DNA of 64,000 nt from positions 186,001-250,000 of the forward strand of contig SCVN01000023.1 in the NCBI GenBank assembly GCA_004296885.1, given 5' to 3'. Made by a program: the position numbers and the translations under genes. This DNA comes from Nitrospirota bacterium. Lineage in GTDB: Bacteria; Nitrospirota; Nitrospiria; Nitrospirales; Nitrospiraceae. Numbering within the stretch: the stretch's first letter is position 1; every line of letters begins with the position of its first letter. Under the pieces are notes generated by a model. It searched no databases and had not been told where the DNA came from. It worked only from the letters and a program-made list of their open reading frames with translations. Positions 40,539-49,267 of the stretch are shown here, one piece after another.

Positions 40539-40808
40539 ATGAACGAGCCGGCACAGGCAGCTTTGGACAACTTGCATGCCGATGCGGAACTGGATTTGCG
40601 GGGCGTGATCTGCCCCTACAACTTCGTCAAGACCAAACTGAAACTGGAAACCATGCAGGCGGGACAGATCCTGGCGGTTATTCTCGACGAGGGGGACCCG
40701 ATCCGCAACGTGCCGCGAAGCGTGTCCGACGACGGGCATACCGTGCTTGCACAGGAATTGTTGACAGGCGCCTATCGCGTCACGATCCGGAAACGCGCTG
40801 CCTCTTAA
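40539..40808 (+). CDS. TusA-family sulfurtransferase-like protein
   Basis: 89 residues. DAELDLRGVICPYNFVKTKLKLETMQAGQILAV-type layout matches TusA/SirA: the persulfide Cys lies in the GVICPYNFVKTK segment near residue 25, although Pro is followed by Y-N rather than the common P-x-P. The C-terminal half (GDPIRNVPRSVSDDGH) is typical. It may carry sulfur for tRNA thiolation or cofactor synthesis. It starts after the terminator at 40481-40515 and its 3' end overlaps rsmI on the opposite strand by 29 bp. Confidence 0.82.
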   Translation: MNEPAQAALDNLHADAELDLRGVICPYNFVKTKLKLETMQAGQILAVILDEGDPIRNVPRSVSDDGHTVLAQELLTGAYRVTIRKRAAS

Positions 40809-41532
40809 GCCGCGTTTTTTTCTTCCGATTTTGTCCGGCCTTTCCCTCGCCTCCTTCAATCACCAGTGTCACCGCTCCGCTGATGGGGATCTCAAGAAGC
40901 TGCCTCATGACAGCGTCGGCTTGGCCGCGGACGACCGTCTCCCCGGACATCGTCAGATCCTCGGCCACTACAACATTTCGGTCGCCCAGCACTTCCTTGA
41001 CGGCTTGGAGGATCTTGCGAAGCCTGCCCGCAGTCGCCAGGAGGATCAGCGTGCCTGGCTCCTTCCGCAAGGTTCCTAACAAGCGATGCAGGGCCGCAAA
41101 TGTATTGGGAATGGCCCCCAGGAAAAGAAACCGGTCCCCCGAGAAGCCGGAAACAGAGAGGGCCGCCAATCCGGCGGATGGGCCCGGCACCGGAGCAATC
41201 GGGATGCCCGCACGGATGGCTTCTTGAATCAGAAACTTTCCGGGGTCGGCAATCACCGGAGTCCCCTCGTCTGCGACCAGCGCCACACTGGCCCCCTCGC
41301 GAAGACGCGACAGCAGCACCGCGGTTTTTTCTTCTTTGTTCTCATTGTGGTAACTGGTAAGCGGCGCGCAGAAATCATGCCGCTCGCAGAGCGCCCGGGT
41401 CTGTTGCGGATCTTCCGCGGCGATGACCGCCACCTCCCGGAGAACACGAAGCGCCCGAAAGGTTACGTCTTCGATGTTGCCGATCGGGGAGCTGACGACA
41501 TATAACGTTCCCGGGCTGACGCTGTTTTTCAT
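40780..41532 (-). CDS. rsmI: 16S rRNA (cytidine-1402-2'-O)-methyltransferase
   Basis: 250 residues of the tetrapyrrole-methylase fold. GTLYVVSSPIGNIEDVTFRAL, VIAAEDPQQTRAL, VALVADEGTPVIADPGKFLI and PGPSAGLAALSVSGFSGDRFLFLG are RsmI motifs. The C-terminus is a basic tail (GQNRKKKTRLKRQRVSGS). Start ATG 41532 is preferred; the frame is open to 41556. Confidence 0.92.
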   Translation of the reverse strand: MKNSVSPGTLYVVSSPIGNIEDVTFRALRVLREVAVIAAEDPQQTRALCERHDFCAPLTSYHNENKEEKTAVLLSRLREGASVALVADEGTPVIADPGKFLIQEAIRAGIPIAPVPGPSAGLAALSVSGFSGDRFLFLGAIPNTFAALHRLLGTLRKEPGTLILLATAGRLRKILQAVKEVLGDRNVVVAEDLTMSGETVVRGQADAVMRQLLEIPISGAVTLVIEGGEGKAGQNRKKKTRLKRQRVSGS

Positions 41533-41654
41533 CACACCACCCTTCGGATCAGGCACAAGATGTATCGGTTATCCTACTTGTCCTCTCAGCGGAATGTCTA
41601 GAAGTGCGCGCGGACGAGCCGGCCGCAATGATCCTCCGATGAATCAGTCCCTTC

Positions 41655-41684
41655 CTTGACCCTCTCGCACGCTTGACGTTATAA
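41655..41684 (+). promoter_or_regulatory. Sigma70 promoter of the haem-biosynthesis block
   Basis: TTGACC (41655-41660), 18 bp, TATAAT (41679-41684), a consensus -10. It lies 52 bp before the CcsA/HemX-like ATG and is the only strong promoter seen before hemA. Confidence 0.65.
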
Positions 41685-41736
41685 TAACGGGTTTTAAGGT
41701 AGGAATTTTCTCAGTGAAGTTGCGAGGATAGGGCTG

Positions 41737-42540
41737 ATGCCGGTCACGTTTTTTATCGCGACGATCGTCCTCTATTTTGCAGGCACAGGTTTTTTCCTGG
41801 CCTACCTGCTCCGACGATCGGAGGCCCTATCACGGGTCTCCCTGGGCGTCACGGCGGTCGGATTCCTGACCCATACCCTGGCTCTATTGACACGCATGCT
41901 GGAGGCGGGACAGGTGACGCTGGCCAGCTTCCACGAAGCCATGTCGTTTTTTTCCTGGGCACTCGTGCTGGTGTTTCTGTTTGTGGAGATCCGTCAGCGT
42001 ATCCATGTCCTCGGCTCGTTTATTCTTCCCCTGGCCTTGATTTCCCTCCTGTCCGCCGCGGCTCTGCCCAAAGAGGTCCCGACGCTGGAGCCGGTGCTCA
42101 AGACCGTCTGGGTCCACGTGACGCTCAGTATGTTGGGCACGGTCGGATTCGCCGTGGCGTTCGTGGCCGGAATCATGTACCTGATCCAGGATGGCCTGCT
42201 CAAATCCAAGCGATTCAATGTCCTCTACAGCAAGTTGCCGCCGCTGGACTTTCTGGACCGACTGAACCAGCAGTCCATCGTGATGGGATTTCCGCTCCTG
42301 ACCATGGGCATTATCGCGGGCGCCTTTTCCGCCGAGTTCGCGCAAGGTTCATACCTTAGTTGGAATCCCGAACAACTCTGGGCGCTGGTCACTTGGCTGT
42401 TTTATTTCGTGGTGCTGATGGGACGTCTGACCGTCGGCTGGCGGGCCAAGCGTGCCGCCTATCTGACGATCATCGGGTTTGCCGGAGTGGTCTTGACCTT
42501 CATCGGCGTGGTGCTGAAAGCCCATGGAGCCGTCGCATGA
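41737..42540 (+). CDS. CcsA/HemX-like cytochrome c assembly-family membrane protein
   Basis: 267 residues with about eight hydrophobic spans. The sequence around SYLSWNPEQLWALVTWLFY is the degraded equivalent of the tryptophan-rich WWD haem-handling segment, as in HemX/YpjD-type members that lie next to hemA. Likely role: haem export or regulation of glutamyl-tRNA reductase at the membrane; a true cytochrome c synthase role is less likely at this size. hemA begins 22 nt after its stop. Confidence 0.78.
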   Translation: MPVTFFIATIVLYFAGTGFFLAYLLRRSEALSRVSLGVTAVGFLTHTLALLTRMLEAGQVTLASFHEAMSFFSWALVLVFLFVEIRQRIHVLGSFILPLALISLLSAAALPKEVPTLEPVLKTVWVHVTLSMLGTVGFAVAFVAGIMYLIQDGLLKSKRFNVLYSKLPPLDFLDRLNQQSIVMGFPLLTMGIIAGAFSAEFAQGSYLSWNPEQLWALVTWLFYFVVLMGRLTVGWRAKRAAYLTIIGFAGVVLTFIGVVLKAHGAVA

Positions 42541-42562
42541 GGGCTTCCGTGAGGTCCAGAGC

Positions 42563-43966
42563 ATGAACATCATCGCGGTCGGCTTGAGCCATAAGACGGC
42601 TCCCGTGGAGGTGCGCGAGCGGCTGGCCGTCCCGGAGAGCCGATTGGGCGAAGCGCTGCACCGGTTGTGCGGCTACCAGGGGATCAAAGAAGGCGTGCTC
42701 CTCTCCACGTGCAACCGCGTCGAGGTCTATGCCGTCGTGGACGATGTCGATGCCGGCTTTGCGCGGGTGCAGGAGTTTCTGGCCGATACGCATCTCTCTC
42801 TGTCTTCCGAGCAACTCACGCCGCACCTCTATTGGCATACCGACGGCCGCGCGATCAGTCACCTGTTTCGGGTCGCGGCCAGCCTGGATTCCATGGTCAT
42901 CGGAGAACCGCAAATCCTGGGCCAACTCAAGGACGCGTTCGAGGCCTCCTTGACGCATAAAGCCAGCGGGGTGGTGCTCAACAAGCTGTTGCAGAAAGCG
43001 ATTTCGACAGCCAAGCGGGTCCGGACGGAAACCAAGATCGCCGAAACCGCGGTGTCGGTTAGTTACGCCGCCGTCGAACTTGCCAAGAAGATCTTCTCGA
43101 ACCTCAGCGAGAAGACGGTCCTGCTGGTCGGAGCGGGGGAGATGGCCAAACTGGCCGCCAAACACCTGATCAACAACGGCGTGCAGCGGGTCATGATCAC
43201 CACCCGGAATCCCCAAGGCGCGATCGAACTGGCGCAACGATTCAACGGCACCTCGATTCCCTTCGATGAATTCCGCCGGGCCATGGCGGAGGCCGATATC
43301 GTCCTCTGCTCGACCGGCGCCGCGCACTACCTGATCCGGGCCGCCGACGTGGAAGAAGCCGTCCGGCGGCGCATGAACCGCCCCATTTTCCTGATCGACA
43401 TCTCTGTGCCGCGCAATATCGAACCGGCCGTCAAGGACATCGACAACGCGTTTCTATTCGACATTGACGATCTGGAAATGCGGGTCGAGCAGAACCGGGA
43501 AGAACGCCGGCGCGAGGCGGTCAAGGCGGAAGGCATGATCGAGGAAGAGGTGGTCACCAGCCTCCAGTGGCTTAAGTCCTTGGACGTCACCCCGACGATC
43601 GTCGCCCTGCGCAAACGGGCCGAAGACATCAAGCAAACGGAGATCGACAAGGTCATGGCCCGGCTCGGACACCTGTCGGCGCAAGAACGAGGCGCTATCG
43701 AGGGATTGGCCTCCGCCATTGTCAACAAGCTGCTGCACGGTCCCTTGGTGACGCTGAAAGCGGAAGCCCATTCCGCCGGCAGCTCCATGTACGTCGAAGC
43801 CGCCAAGCGATTTTTCAGCCTGGATGCAGACCAGTTGCCGCCCGCCATCCCCGCGGAGCCCACCCTGGCCAGGAGCGAGAGCAGGGGGGCGGCACAGGTT
43901 CCGGCACCGGCGGCAGCCTTGAAACAAAGCGCGCCAGGCGGAGAACCGGAGCAGAAGCGGGCGTAA
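42563..43966 (+). CDS. hemA: Glutamyl-tRNA reductase
   Basis: First committed step of tetrapyrrole synthesis: glutamyl-tRNA to glutamate 1-semialdehyde, NADPH-dependent. 467 residues. MNIIAVGLSHKTAPVEVRE start, catalytic Cys in LLSTCNRVEVY near residue 50, ASLDSMVIGEPQILGQ, and LLVGAGEMAKLAAKHL nucleotide motif. The C-terminal 60 residues after the dimerisation helix are Pro/Ala-rich and longer than usual. GAGG precedes the ATG at 42563. Confidence 0.96.
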   Translation: MNIIAVGLSHKTAPVEVRERLAVPESRLGEALHRLCGYQGIKEGVLLSTCNRVEVYAVVDDVDAGFARVQEFLADTHLSLSSEQLTPHLYWHTDGRAISHLFRVAASLDSMVIGEPQILGQLKDAFEASLTHKASGVVLNKLLQKAISTAKRVRTETKIAETAVSVSYAAVELAKKIFSNLSEKTVLLVGAGEMAKLAAKHLINNGVQRVMITTRNPQGAIELAQRFNGTSIPFDEFRRAMAEADIVLCSTGAAHYLIRAADVEEAVRRRMNRPIFLIDISVPRNIEPAVKDIDNAFLFDIDDLEMRVEQNREERRREAVKAEGMIEEEVVTSLQWLKSLDVTPTIVALRKRAEDIKQTEIDKVMARLGHLSAQERGAIEGLASAIVNKLLHGPLVTLKAEAHSAGSSMYVEAAKRFFSLDADQLPPAIPAEPTLARSESRGAAQVPAPAAALKQSAPGGEPEQKRA

Positions 43967-43984
43967 CGGTTCACAGGCAAGGCG

Positions 43985-44311
43985 ATGGCACAGGGCCCTC
44001 AATTATTTACTTGCCCCAAGTGCCGGAGTACGTATCTGGGTCATGAACCGCTTCCCGACTGTCCCCGGTGCGGATATGACTACCGGGAGCAAGAAGGGTT
44101 TCGTTGGGACGTGTTGATGTATCTGTTGGCCATCATGGGACTGCTGAGCTTTCTGCTCGTGGCCTCGTATTACCGAGGCAACTTGGGCGTCACACCACGC
44201 CTGTCGGCAGCATCCCCGAGCGAGGGACGTGAAAAGCCGCCGGGAGACCGCTCTCCGGCAGACTCGCCCGCGGCTCCATTCCCAAGTCCTGATCGCGAAC
44301 CAGGCCGGTAA
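43985..44311 (+). CDS. Zinc-ribbon, single-span membrane protein between hemA and hemC
   Basis: 108 residues. The N-terminal zinc ribbon is FTCPKCRSTY and PDCPRCGYDY (two CxxC), followed by one membrane helix (VLMYLLAIMGLLSFLLVASYY, about residues 43-63) and a Pro/Ser-rich tail. No family recognised. Its place inside the haem operon (19 nt after hemA) suggests a link to tetrapyrrole synthesis or its membrane location, which is inference. Confidence 0.6.
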   Translation: MAQGPQLFTCPKCRSTYLGHEPLPDCPRCGYDYREQEGFRWDVLMYLLAIMGLLSFLLVASYYRGNLGVTPRLSAASPSEGREKPPGDRSPADSPAAPFPSPDREPGR

Positions 44312-44343
44312 GTGGGCTCGGCCAGACAAACTCACATGCGAAT

Positions 44344-45294
44344 ATGATGGCATACTCCACCACACGACGCTCATCGCTGATTATTGGCACGCGGGGAAGC
44401 AAGCTGGCCCTCTGGCAGGCCGAATGGGTCCAGGCCAGCCTGCATGCCATCGTCCCGGACCTCTCGGTCACCCTCAGGACCATCAAAACCTCCGGGGATA
44501 AGATTCTGGATGTGCCCTTGGCTGCCATCGGCGGCAAAGGTCTCTTCGTGAAAGAAATTGAAGAGGCCCTGCTGCGGGAAGAAATCGACCTGGCCGTGCA
44601 CAGCATGAAAGATGTCCCGACTCAGCTTCCCGAACAGCTCGCGATCCTGTGCATCCCCAAACGGGAAAACCCGCACGATGCGCTCATCAGTCGGAACTCG
44701 TGTAAGTTGGCGGACCTGCCGGCTGGAGCCCGCATCGGCACCAGCAGCCTACGCCGGCAAGCCCAGCTCCTCCATCACCGACCGGATCTGCGCATTCAGA
44801 TGCTGCGCGGCAACCTGGACACCCGTCTGCGCAAAGTTCGGGATGGAGACTACGAGGCCATTGTTCTGGCGGCGGCCGGCCTGACTCGCTTAGGATGGCT
44901 GGATGAGGTAACGGAATATTTGCCTTTCACGATCAGTCTTCCGGCTATCGGGCAGGGGGCCATCGGGATTGAGGGGCGTCGTGATGATGCGTTTGTGGGC
45001 ACGCTCCTCCAGAAATTGGACCACCTGGAAACCCGTATAGCCGTATCGGCGGAGCGGGCCCTGCTGGAACGGCTGGAAGGAGGCTGCCAGGTTCCTATCG
45101 CCGCCCATGCAACAGTCCAGGGCAAAACTCTCTTGATGGAAGGGCTGGTTGCCAGCGTGGATGGCCGGCAAGTCTTGCGCGAGACGATCGAAGGACTGGC
45201 CCCCGAAGCCGAACATGTGGGACGCCAACTGGCTGAACGGCTGCTGGCTCGCGGAGGGCAGGCCATTCTGAGCCAGATTTACGGGAAAGGCTGA
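44344..45294 (+). CDS. hemC: Porphobilinogen deaminase (hydroxymethylbilane synthase)
   Basis: Joins four porphobilinogens into hydroxymethylbilane. 316 residues: IIGTRGSKLALWQAEWV, VHSMKDVPTQLP with the catalytic Asp, GTSSLRRQAQLLHHRPDL, RGNLDTRLRKV and the dipyrromethane cofactor Cys in LEGGCQVPIAAHA. ATG at 44344 or the adjacent ATG at 44347. It is followed two nt later by the cobA-hemD fusion. Confidence 0.96.
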   Translation: MMAYSTTRRSSLIIGTRGSKLALWQAEWVQASLHAIVPDLSVTLRTIKTSGDKILDVPLAAIGGKGLFVKEIEEALLREEIDLAVHSMKDVPTQLPEQLAILCIPKRENPHDALISRNSCKLADLPAGARIGTSSLRRQAQLLHHRPDLRIQMLRGNLDTRLRKVRDGDYEAIVLAAAGLTRLGWLDEVTEYLPFTISLPAIGQGAIGIEGRRDDAFVGTLLQKLDHLETRIAVSAERALLERLEGGCQVPIAAHATVQGKTLLMEGLVASVDGRQVLRETIEGLAPEAEHVGRQLAERLLARGGQAILSQIYGKG

Positions 45295-45296
45295 CC

Positions 45297-46844
45297 GTGA
45301 TTAAAAAGAGCGGCACAGTCTATTTGGTCGGCGCAGGGCCCGGCGATCCCAAGCTCCTGACGTTGCGCGGAAAGGAATGCCTCCAACAGGCCGATGTCAT
45401 CCTCTACGACTATCTGGCCAACCCGCTGCTCCTCCATCATGTCTCGGCCCACGCTGAGCGCATCTATGTAGGGCGCCGGGGCCGAGGACGGTACCAGGAC
45501 CAGGAGGCCATCATCCGCCTCATGATCGAAAAGGCTCGCGCAGGGAAGGTCGTGGTCAGGCTGAAAGGGGGAGACCCCTTTGTGTTCGGCAGGGGCGGAG
45601 AGGAAGCGGAAGCCGTGGCGGCGGCCGGGCTGCCGTTCGAGGTCGTGCCCGGGGTCACCTCCGCGGTCGCCGCTCCGGCGTACGCCGGCATTCCGGTGAC
45701 CCATCGCACACTGGCCTCGACCGTGACTTTCGTGACCGGCCACGAGGACCCGGCAAAAGGAGCCGCGACTCTGGAATGGCCGCGCCTGGCCGCAAGCCAC
45801 GGGACTCTGGTCTTTCTCATGGGGATGAAGAACCTGCCGACCATCGTCGAGCGCCTGCTGGCGGAAGGGAAAGCGGGCGAGACGCCGGTGGCCTTGATCC
45901 GCTGGGGAACCAGGCCCGATCAGTGGACCCTGGTAGGCACGCTGACAACAATCGTCGCCAAAGCCCAAGCGGCAGCGCTGGAGCCCCCCACCGTCATTGT
46001 GGTCGGCGAGGTGGTGCGACTCCGGGACCAGTTGAATTGGTTTGAAACCAAGCCCCTGTTCGGCAAACGCATTCTCGTGACCAGAGCCAAGGAACAAGCA
46101 AGGGAGCTGACTCAGCTTCTCGGAGCCTACGGGGCCGACCCAGTCGAATGTCCGACCATTCAGATCGTCCCGCCTGAGTCCTGGGAAGAACTCGACGGCG
46201 CGGTAACCCGTCTCTCCCTCTATCAATGGCTGGTGTTTACCAGCGTTAACGGCATCCGGCCCTTTATGGAGCGGCTGCGCCAGCATAATCTGGATAGCCG
46301 CGCCCTGGCCGCTTTGCGAATTGCTTGTATCGGGCCTCGGACCGCCCAGGAATTGGCCGCCTATGGCCTGCGTGCGGATCTGCTCCCCGCTGAATTCCAG
46401 GCCGAAGGGCTGGTGGAGGCGATGAAAGCCGCAGGGGTCGCGGGACAACATGTGCTGATCCCCCGCGCGGCGGTGGCACGCGAGCTGCTTCCGGAACAGT
46501 TGCGCACGCTCGGCGCGGAGGTGTCGGTGGTCACCGCCTACCGGACGGTCTGCCCGCCAGCGGACCGAGCCTGGCTGAAAGATCTCCTTCGACAGGGCGC
46601 GATCCACCTGATCACATTTGCCAGCTCCTCGACGGTCCGGAACTTTGCCCAGCTCTTCGACGGTCAGCATGAGATGAAGACATTGACCGCCGGGACCGCC
46701 ATCGCCTGCATCGGCCCCATCACGGCCCAAACGGCGGCGGACGTCGGACTACCGGCGACGATCACGGCAACCCAAAATACCATCCCGGCCCTGGTGGAGG
46801 CGATTCTCAGGCATTCGGCAAGTCCGGCCATGGCCGCCCATTGA
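45297..46844 (+). CDS. cobA/hemD: Fused uroporphyrinogen-III C-methyltransferase / uroporphyrinogen-III synthase
   Basis: 515 residues, two enzymes in one chain. Residues 1-250 are the SUMT methylase: VYLVGAGPGDPKLLTLRG, VRLKGGDPFVFGRGGEEAEAV, GVTSAVAAPAYAGIPVTHR. Residues about 260-510 are HemD: RILVTRAKEQARELTQLL, WLVFTSVNGIRPF, ITFASSSTVRNFAQLF and IACIGPITAQTA. The chain makes uroporphyrinogen III and methylates it to precorrin-2 for sirohaem/B12/haem d1. Start codon is GTG at 45297, two bases after hemC. Confidence 0.95.
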   Translation: MIKKSGTVYLVGAGPGDPKLLTLRGKECLQQADVILYDYLANPLLLHHVSAHAERIYVGRRGRGRYQDQEAIIRLMIEKARAGKVVVRLKGGDPFVFGRGGEEAEAVAAAGLPFEVVPGVTSAVAAPAYAGIPVTHRTLASTVTFVTGHEDPAKGAATLEWPRLAASHGTLVFLMGMKNLPTIVERLLAEGKAGETPVALIRWGTRPDQWTLVGTLTTIVAKAQAAALEPPTVIVVGEVVRLRDQLNWFETKPLFGKRILVTRAKEQARELTQLLGAYGADPVECPTIQIVPPESWEELDGAVTRLSLYQWLVFTSVNGIRPFMERLRQHNLDSRALAALRIACIGPRTAQELAAYGLRADLLPAEFQAEGLVEAMKAAGVAGQHVLIPRAAVARELLPEQLRTLGAEVSVVTAYRTVCPPADRAWLKDLLRQGAIHLITFASSSTVRNFAQLFDGQHEMKTLTAGTAIACIGPITAQTAADVGLPATITATQNTIPALVEAILRHSASPAMAAH

Positions 46845-46921
46845 ACGTGGCGACCGCACAGTGCAACATTGTCAACGCGCCCTTACTTAACCGCAGTCAT
46901 CACTAGCGAACGGAGGACAGT

Positions 46922-47314
46922 ATGGTTCCTGTGAAGTCGTTTATGGTGCCCAAGGAAAAGTTCATTACGGTGGATCGGGACACGGATGTGCGGAAGGCGG
47001 CCCAGGTCATGCGCGACCGCAACATCGGCAGCGTCTTCATTACGAGAGATCAGGAAATCATCGGTATCCTGACCGATACCGATCTAGTGCGGCGCGTCGT
47101 CGCCGTGGGCGCCGATGCCGCCAAGACCCCCGTCGAGCAGATCATGTCGGCGCCGATCCTGACCATCGAGGAAAACAAGACCATTCTCGACGCCAACGAT
47201 ATGATGGCCGTCCATCATTTGCGGCATCTCGGGGTGACCAGGGACGGTGCGCTCGTGGGCATGATCTCGGTACGCGACCTGGTGGTGTTCCTGACCAACC
47301 TGCCGAGAAAATAG
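46922..47314 (+). CDS. CBS-domain-pair protein
   Basis: 130 residues made of two CBS domains: MVPKEKFITVDRDTDVRKAAQVM with IGSVFITRDQEIIGILTDTDLVRR, and QIMSAPILTIEENKTILDANDMM with HLGVTRDGALVGMISVRDLV. CBS pairs bind adenosyl ligands and sense energy state. It stands between the cobA-hemD fusion (77-nt gap) and hemB (9-nt gap), so haem synthesis could be tied to adenylate level, which is inference. GGAGGACAG precedes the ATG. Confidence 0.88.
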   Translation: MVPVKSFMVPKEKFITVDRDTDVRKAAQVMRDRNIGSVFITRDQEIIGILTDTDLVRRVVAVGADAAKTPVEQIMSAPILTIEENKTILDANDMMAVHHLRHLGVTRDGALVGMISVRDLVVFLTNLPRK

Positions 47315-47323
47315 GAGCGAGGC

Positions 47324-48298
47324 ATGGCATTTCCCGATCAACGAATGAGGCGCTTGCGGCAGAGCGAACCCCTGCGCCGGATGGTCAGAGAGACGAGCCT
47401 CAGGGCCGCCGACCTGATCTACCCCCTGTTCGTGGTGAACGGCCGCGACCAGCGGCAACCGATCACGTCCATGCCGGGCCAGTTCCGCCTGTCGGTGGAT
47501 CTGCTGGTGAAGGAAGCCGACGAAGCCAGGCAGCTCGGCATTCCGGCCGTGATTCTCTTCGGCATTCCCGACAAGAAGGACGAGCGGGGATCAGGGGCGT
47601 ACGATCCGGACGGCATCGTGCAGCGGGCCGTCAAAACGTTGAAGGAGCAGGTACCGGAGCTCGTCGTCATCACGGACGTCTGCATCGACGAGTACACATC
47701 CCACGGCCACTGTGGCATCGTGCAAGACGGGCGCATCCTGAACGATGCGACCTTGGACTGTCTTCGGGCCATGGCCCTGACCCATGCCAAGGCCGGGGCG
47801 GACATGCTGGCGCCTTCCGACATGATGGACGGGCGAGTCGGCGCCATCCGTAAAGAACTGGACCGCGGAGGATTCAGCGAACTGCCCATTATGGCGTACA
47901 GCGCCAAATTCGCCTCCTGCTTCTATGCGCCCTTCCGTGAGGCGGCCGATTCCAGCCCCAAGTTTGGGGACCGCCAGTCCTACCAGATGGACCCGGCCAA
48001 CGCGCGCGAAGCGCTGCGGGAAATCGACTTGGATATCGAGGAGGGGGCGGACATTGTCATGGTCAAGCCGGCCTTGCCCTTCTTGGACATCATTGCCACC
48101 GCGAGGACCAGGATCAACCACCCCATCGCCGCCTACCAAGTCAGCGGGGAATACAGCATGATCAAGGCAGCGGCTCAAGCCGGATGGGTGGACGAGACCC
48201 GTGCCATGCTGGAGTCGCTCCTCTCGATCAAACGGGCGGGCGCCGATCTGATTCTGACCTATTTCGCGAAAGACGCAGCCCGGCTGCTTCACGGCTGA
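47324..48298 (+). CDS. hemB: Delta-aminolevulinic acid dehydratase (porphobilinogen synthase)
   Basis: Condenses two aminolevulinates to porphobilinogen. 324 residues. Schiff-base lysines lie in [15 protein letters not shown] and [10 protein letters not shown]. The metal-binding segment is [14 protein letters not shown]: Cys120 and Cys130 of the zinc type are present, but the middle ligand is Asp122 in place of Cys, a hybrid of the zinc (DxCxC...C) and magnesium (DxALD...D) motifs. Confidence 0.95.
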   Translation: MAFPDQRMRRLRQSEPLRRMVRETSLRAADLIYPLFVVNGRDQRQPITSMPGQFRLSVDLLVKEADEARQLGIPAVILFGIPDKKDERGSGAYDPDGIVQRAVKTLKEQVPELVVITDVCIDEYTSHGHCGIVQDGRILNDATLDCLRAMALTHAKAGADMLAPSDMMDGRVGAIRKELDRGGFSELPIMAYSAKFASCFYAPFREAADSSPKFGDRQSYQMDPANAREALREIDLDIEEGADIVMVKPALPFLDIIATARTRINHPIAAYQVSGEYSMIKAAAQAGWVDETRAMLESLLSIKRAGADLILTYFAKDAARLLHG

Positions 48299-48302
48299 CG
48301 TG

Positions 48303-49250
48303 ATGAAGATCACCAGAGGCTTGGACGAACACAAGCGGTCCCCCTATCCCGTCCTGACAATCGGGAATTTCGACGGCCAGCATCGGGGCCATCAGGCCTT
48401 GCTTCAGACGGTCGTGCGGACCGCCGCCGAGACCGGCGGCACTCCGATGGTGCTGACGTTCGATCCCCATCCAATTACGGTCCTGAGGCCAGGCATTGAC
48501 CTGTTGCTCCTGACCCCCCTTGAGGAAAAGCTCGCACGCTTCCAAGACGCCGGTATCGAGGAAGTCCTCTTTCTCACATTCAATGCCGCTTTGGCGGCGT
48601 TGACACCGGAGGAGTTCGTGGACCAGGTGCTCGGAGAGGGGATCGGGGTCAAGGAACTCTTTGTCGGCCAGCATTTTGCCTTCGGAAAAGGCCGAGCGGG
48701 ACGCATGGACGATCTGCTTCGCCTCAGTGCCAAGACCGGCTTTCGCGTCCATGCGGTCGCCCCTGTGCTGGTGGACGGGGAGGTGGTCAGTTCCACCAGG
48801 GTCCGGCAACTGGTGCAAGCCGGGGAACTGCGCGCAGCCGCTCGCTGCCTGGGCCGTCCTTATGGATTCAGCGGCACCGTCGTCGCGGGCGCACAACGAG
48901 GCCAGACTCTCGGTTGGCCGACCGCCAACCTCCCGCTGCCACGAGGGCTTGCGCTCCCGCCGGATGGAGTGTACGCCACGATGGCGCACTGGAGAGGGAA
49001 CCGCCTCGCCTCGGCCTCCTACATCGGAACGCGCCCGACGTTTGACGCCGGGGCACGGCTCTTGGAGGTGCATCTTCTGGATCAGGCGGTTCAGTTGTAC
49101 GGCCAGGAGATCCGGGTCGAGTTCATCGAACGTATCAGGGGCGATCTGCGCTTTGACTCGGCGGAGGCCCTGTCCGCCCGCATTGAGCTGGACGTGCGGC
49201 TGGTCCGGGAAGCATTAGCCAACCAGCCGCAGACCTTGGCCGAAGCCTAG
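48303..49250 (+). CDS. ribF: Bifunctional riboflavin kinase/FAD synthetase
   Basis: Makes FMN then FAD. 315 residues. FAD-synthetase domain: VLTIGNFDGQHRGHQALL, LTFDPHP, GQHFAFGKGRAGRMDDL, SSTRVRQLVQAGELRAA. Kinase domain: GAQRGQTLGWPTANL, PPDGVYATMAHWRG, FIERIRGDLRFDSAEAL. ATG at 48303, four nt after the hemB stop. Confidence 0.95.
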   Translation: MKITRGLDEHKRSPYPVLTIGNFDGQHRGHQALLQTVVRTAAETGGTPMVLTFDPHPITVLRPGIDLLLLTPLEEKLARFQDAGIEEVLFLTFNAALAALTPEEFVDQVLGEGIGVKELFVGQHFAFGKGRAGRMDDLLRLSAKTGFRVHAVAPVLVDGEVVSSTRVRQLVQAGELRAAARCLGRPYGFSGTVVAGAQRGQTLGWPTANLPLPRGLALPPDGVYATMAHWRGNRLASASYIGTRPTFDAGARLLEVHLLDQAVQLYGQEIRVEFIERIRGDLRFDSAEALSARIELDVRLVREALANQPQTLAEA

Positions 49251-49267
49251 GAAGAGACCAACACCTC

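Noticed and set aside
45279-46730. 483-codon minus-strand frame opposite the cobA-hemD fusion
   Set aside because: Antisense shadow of a well-supported two-domain enzyme inside the haem operon.
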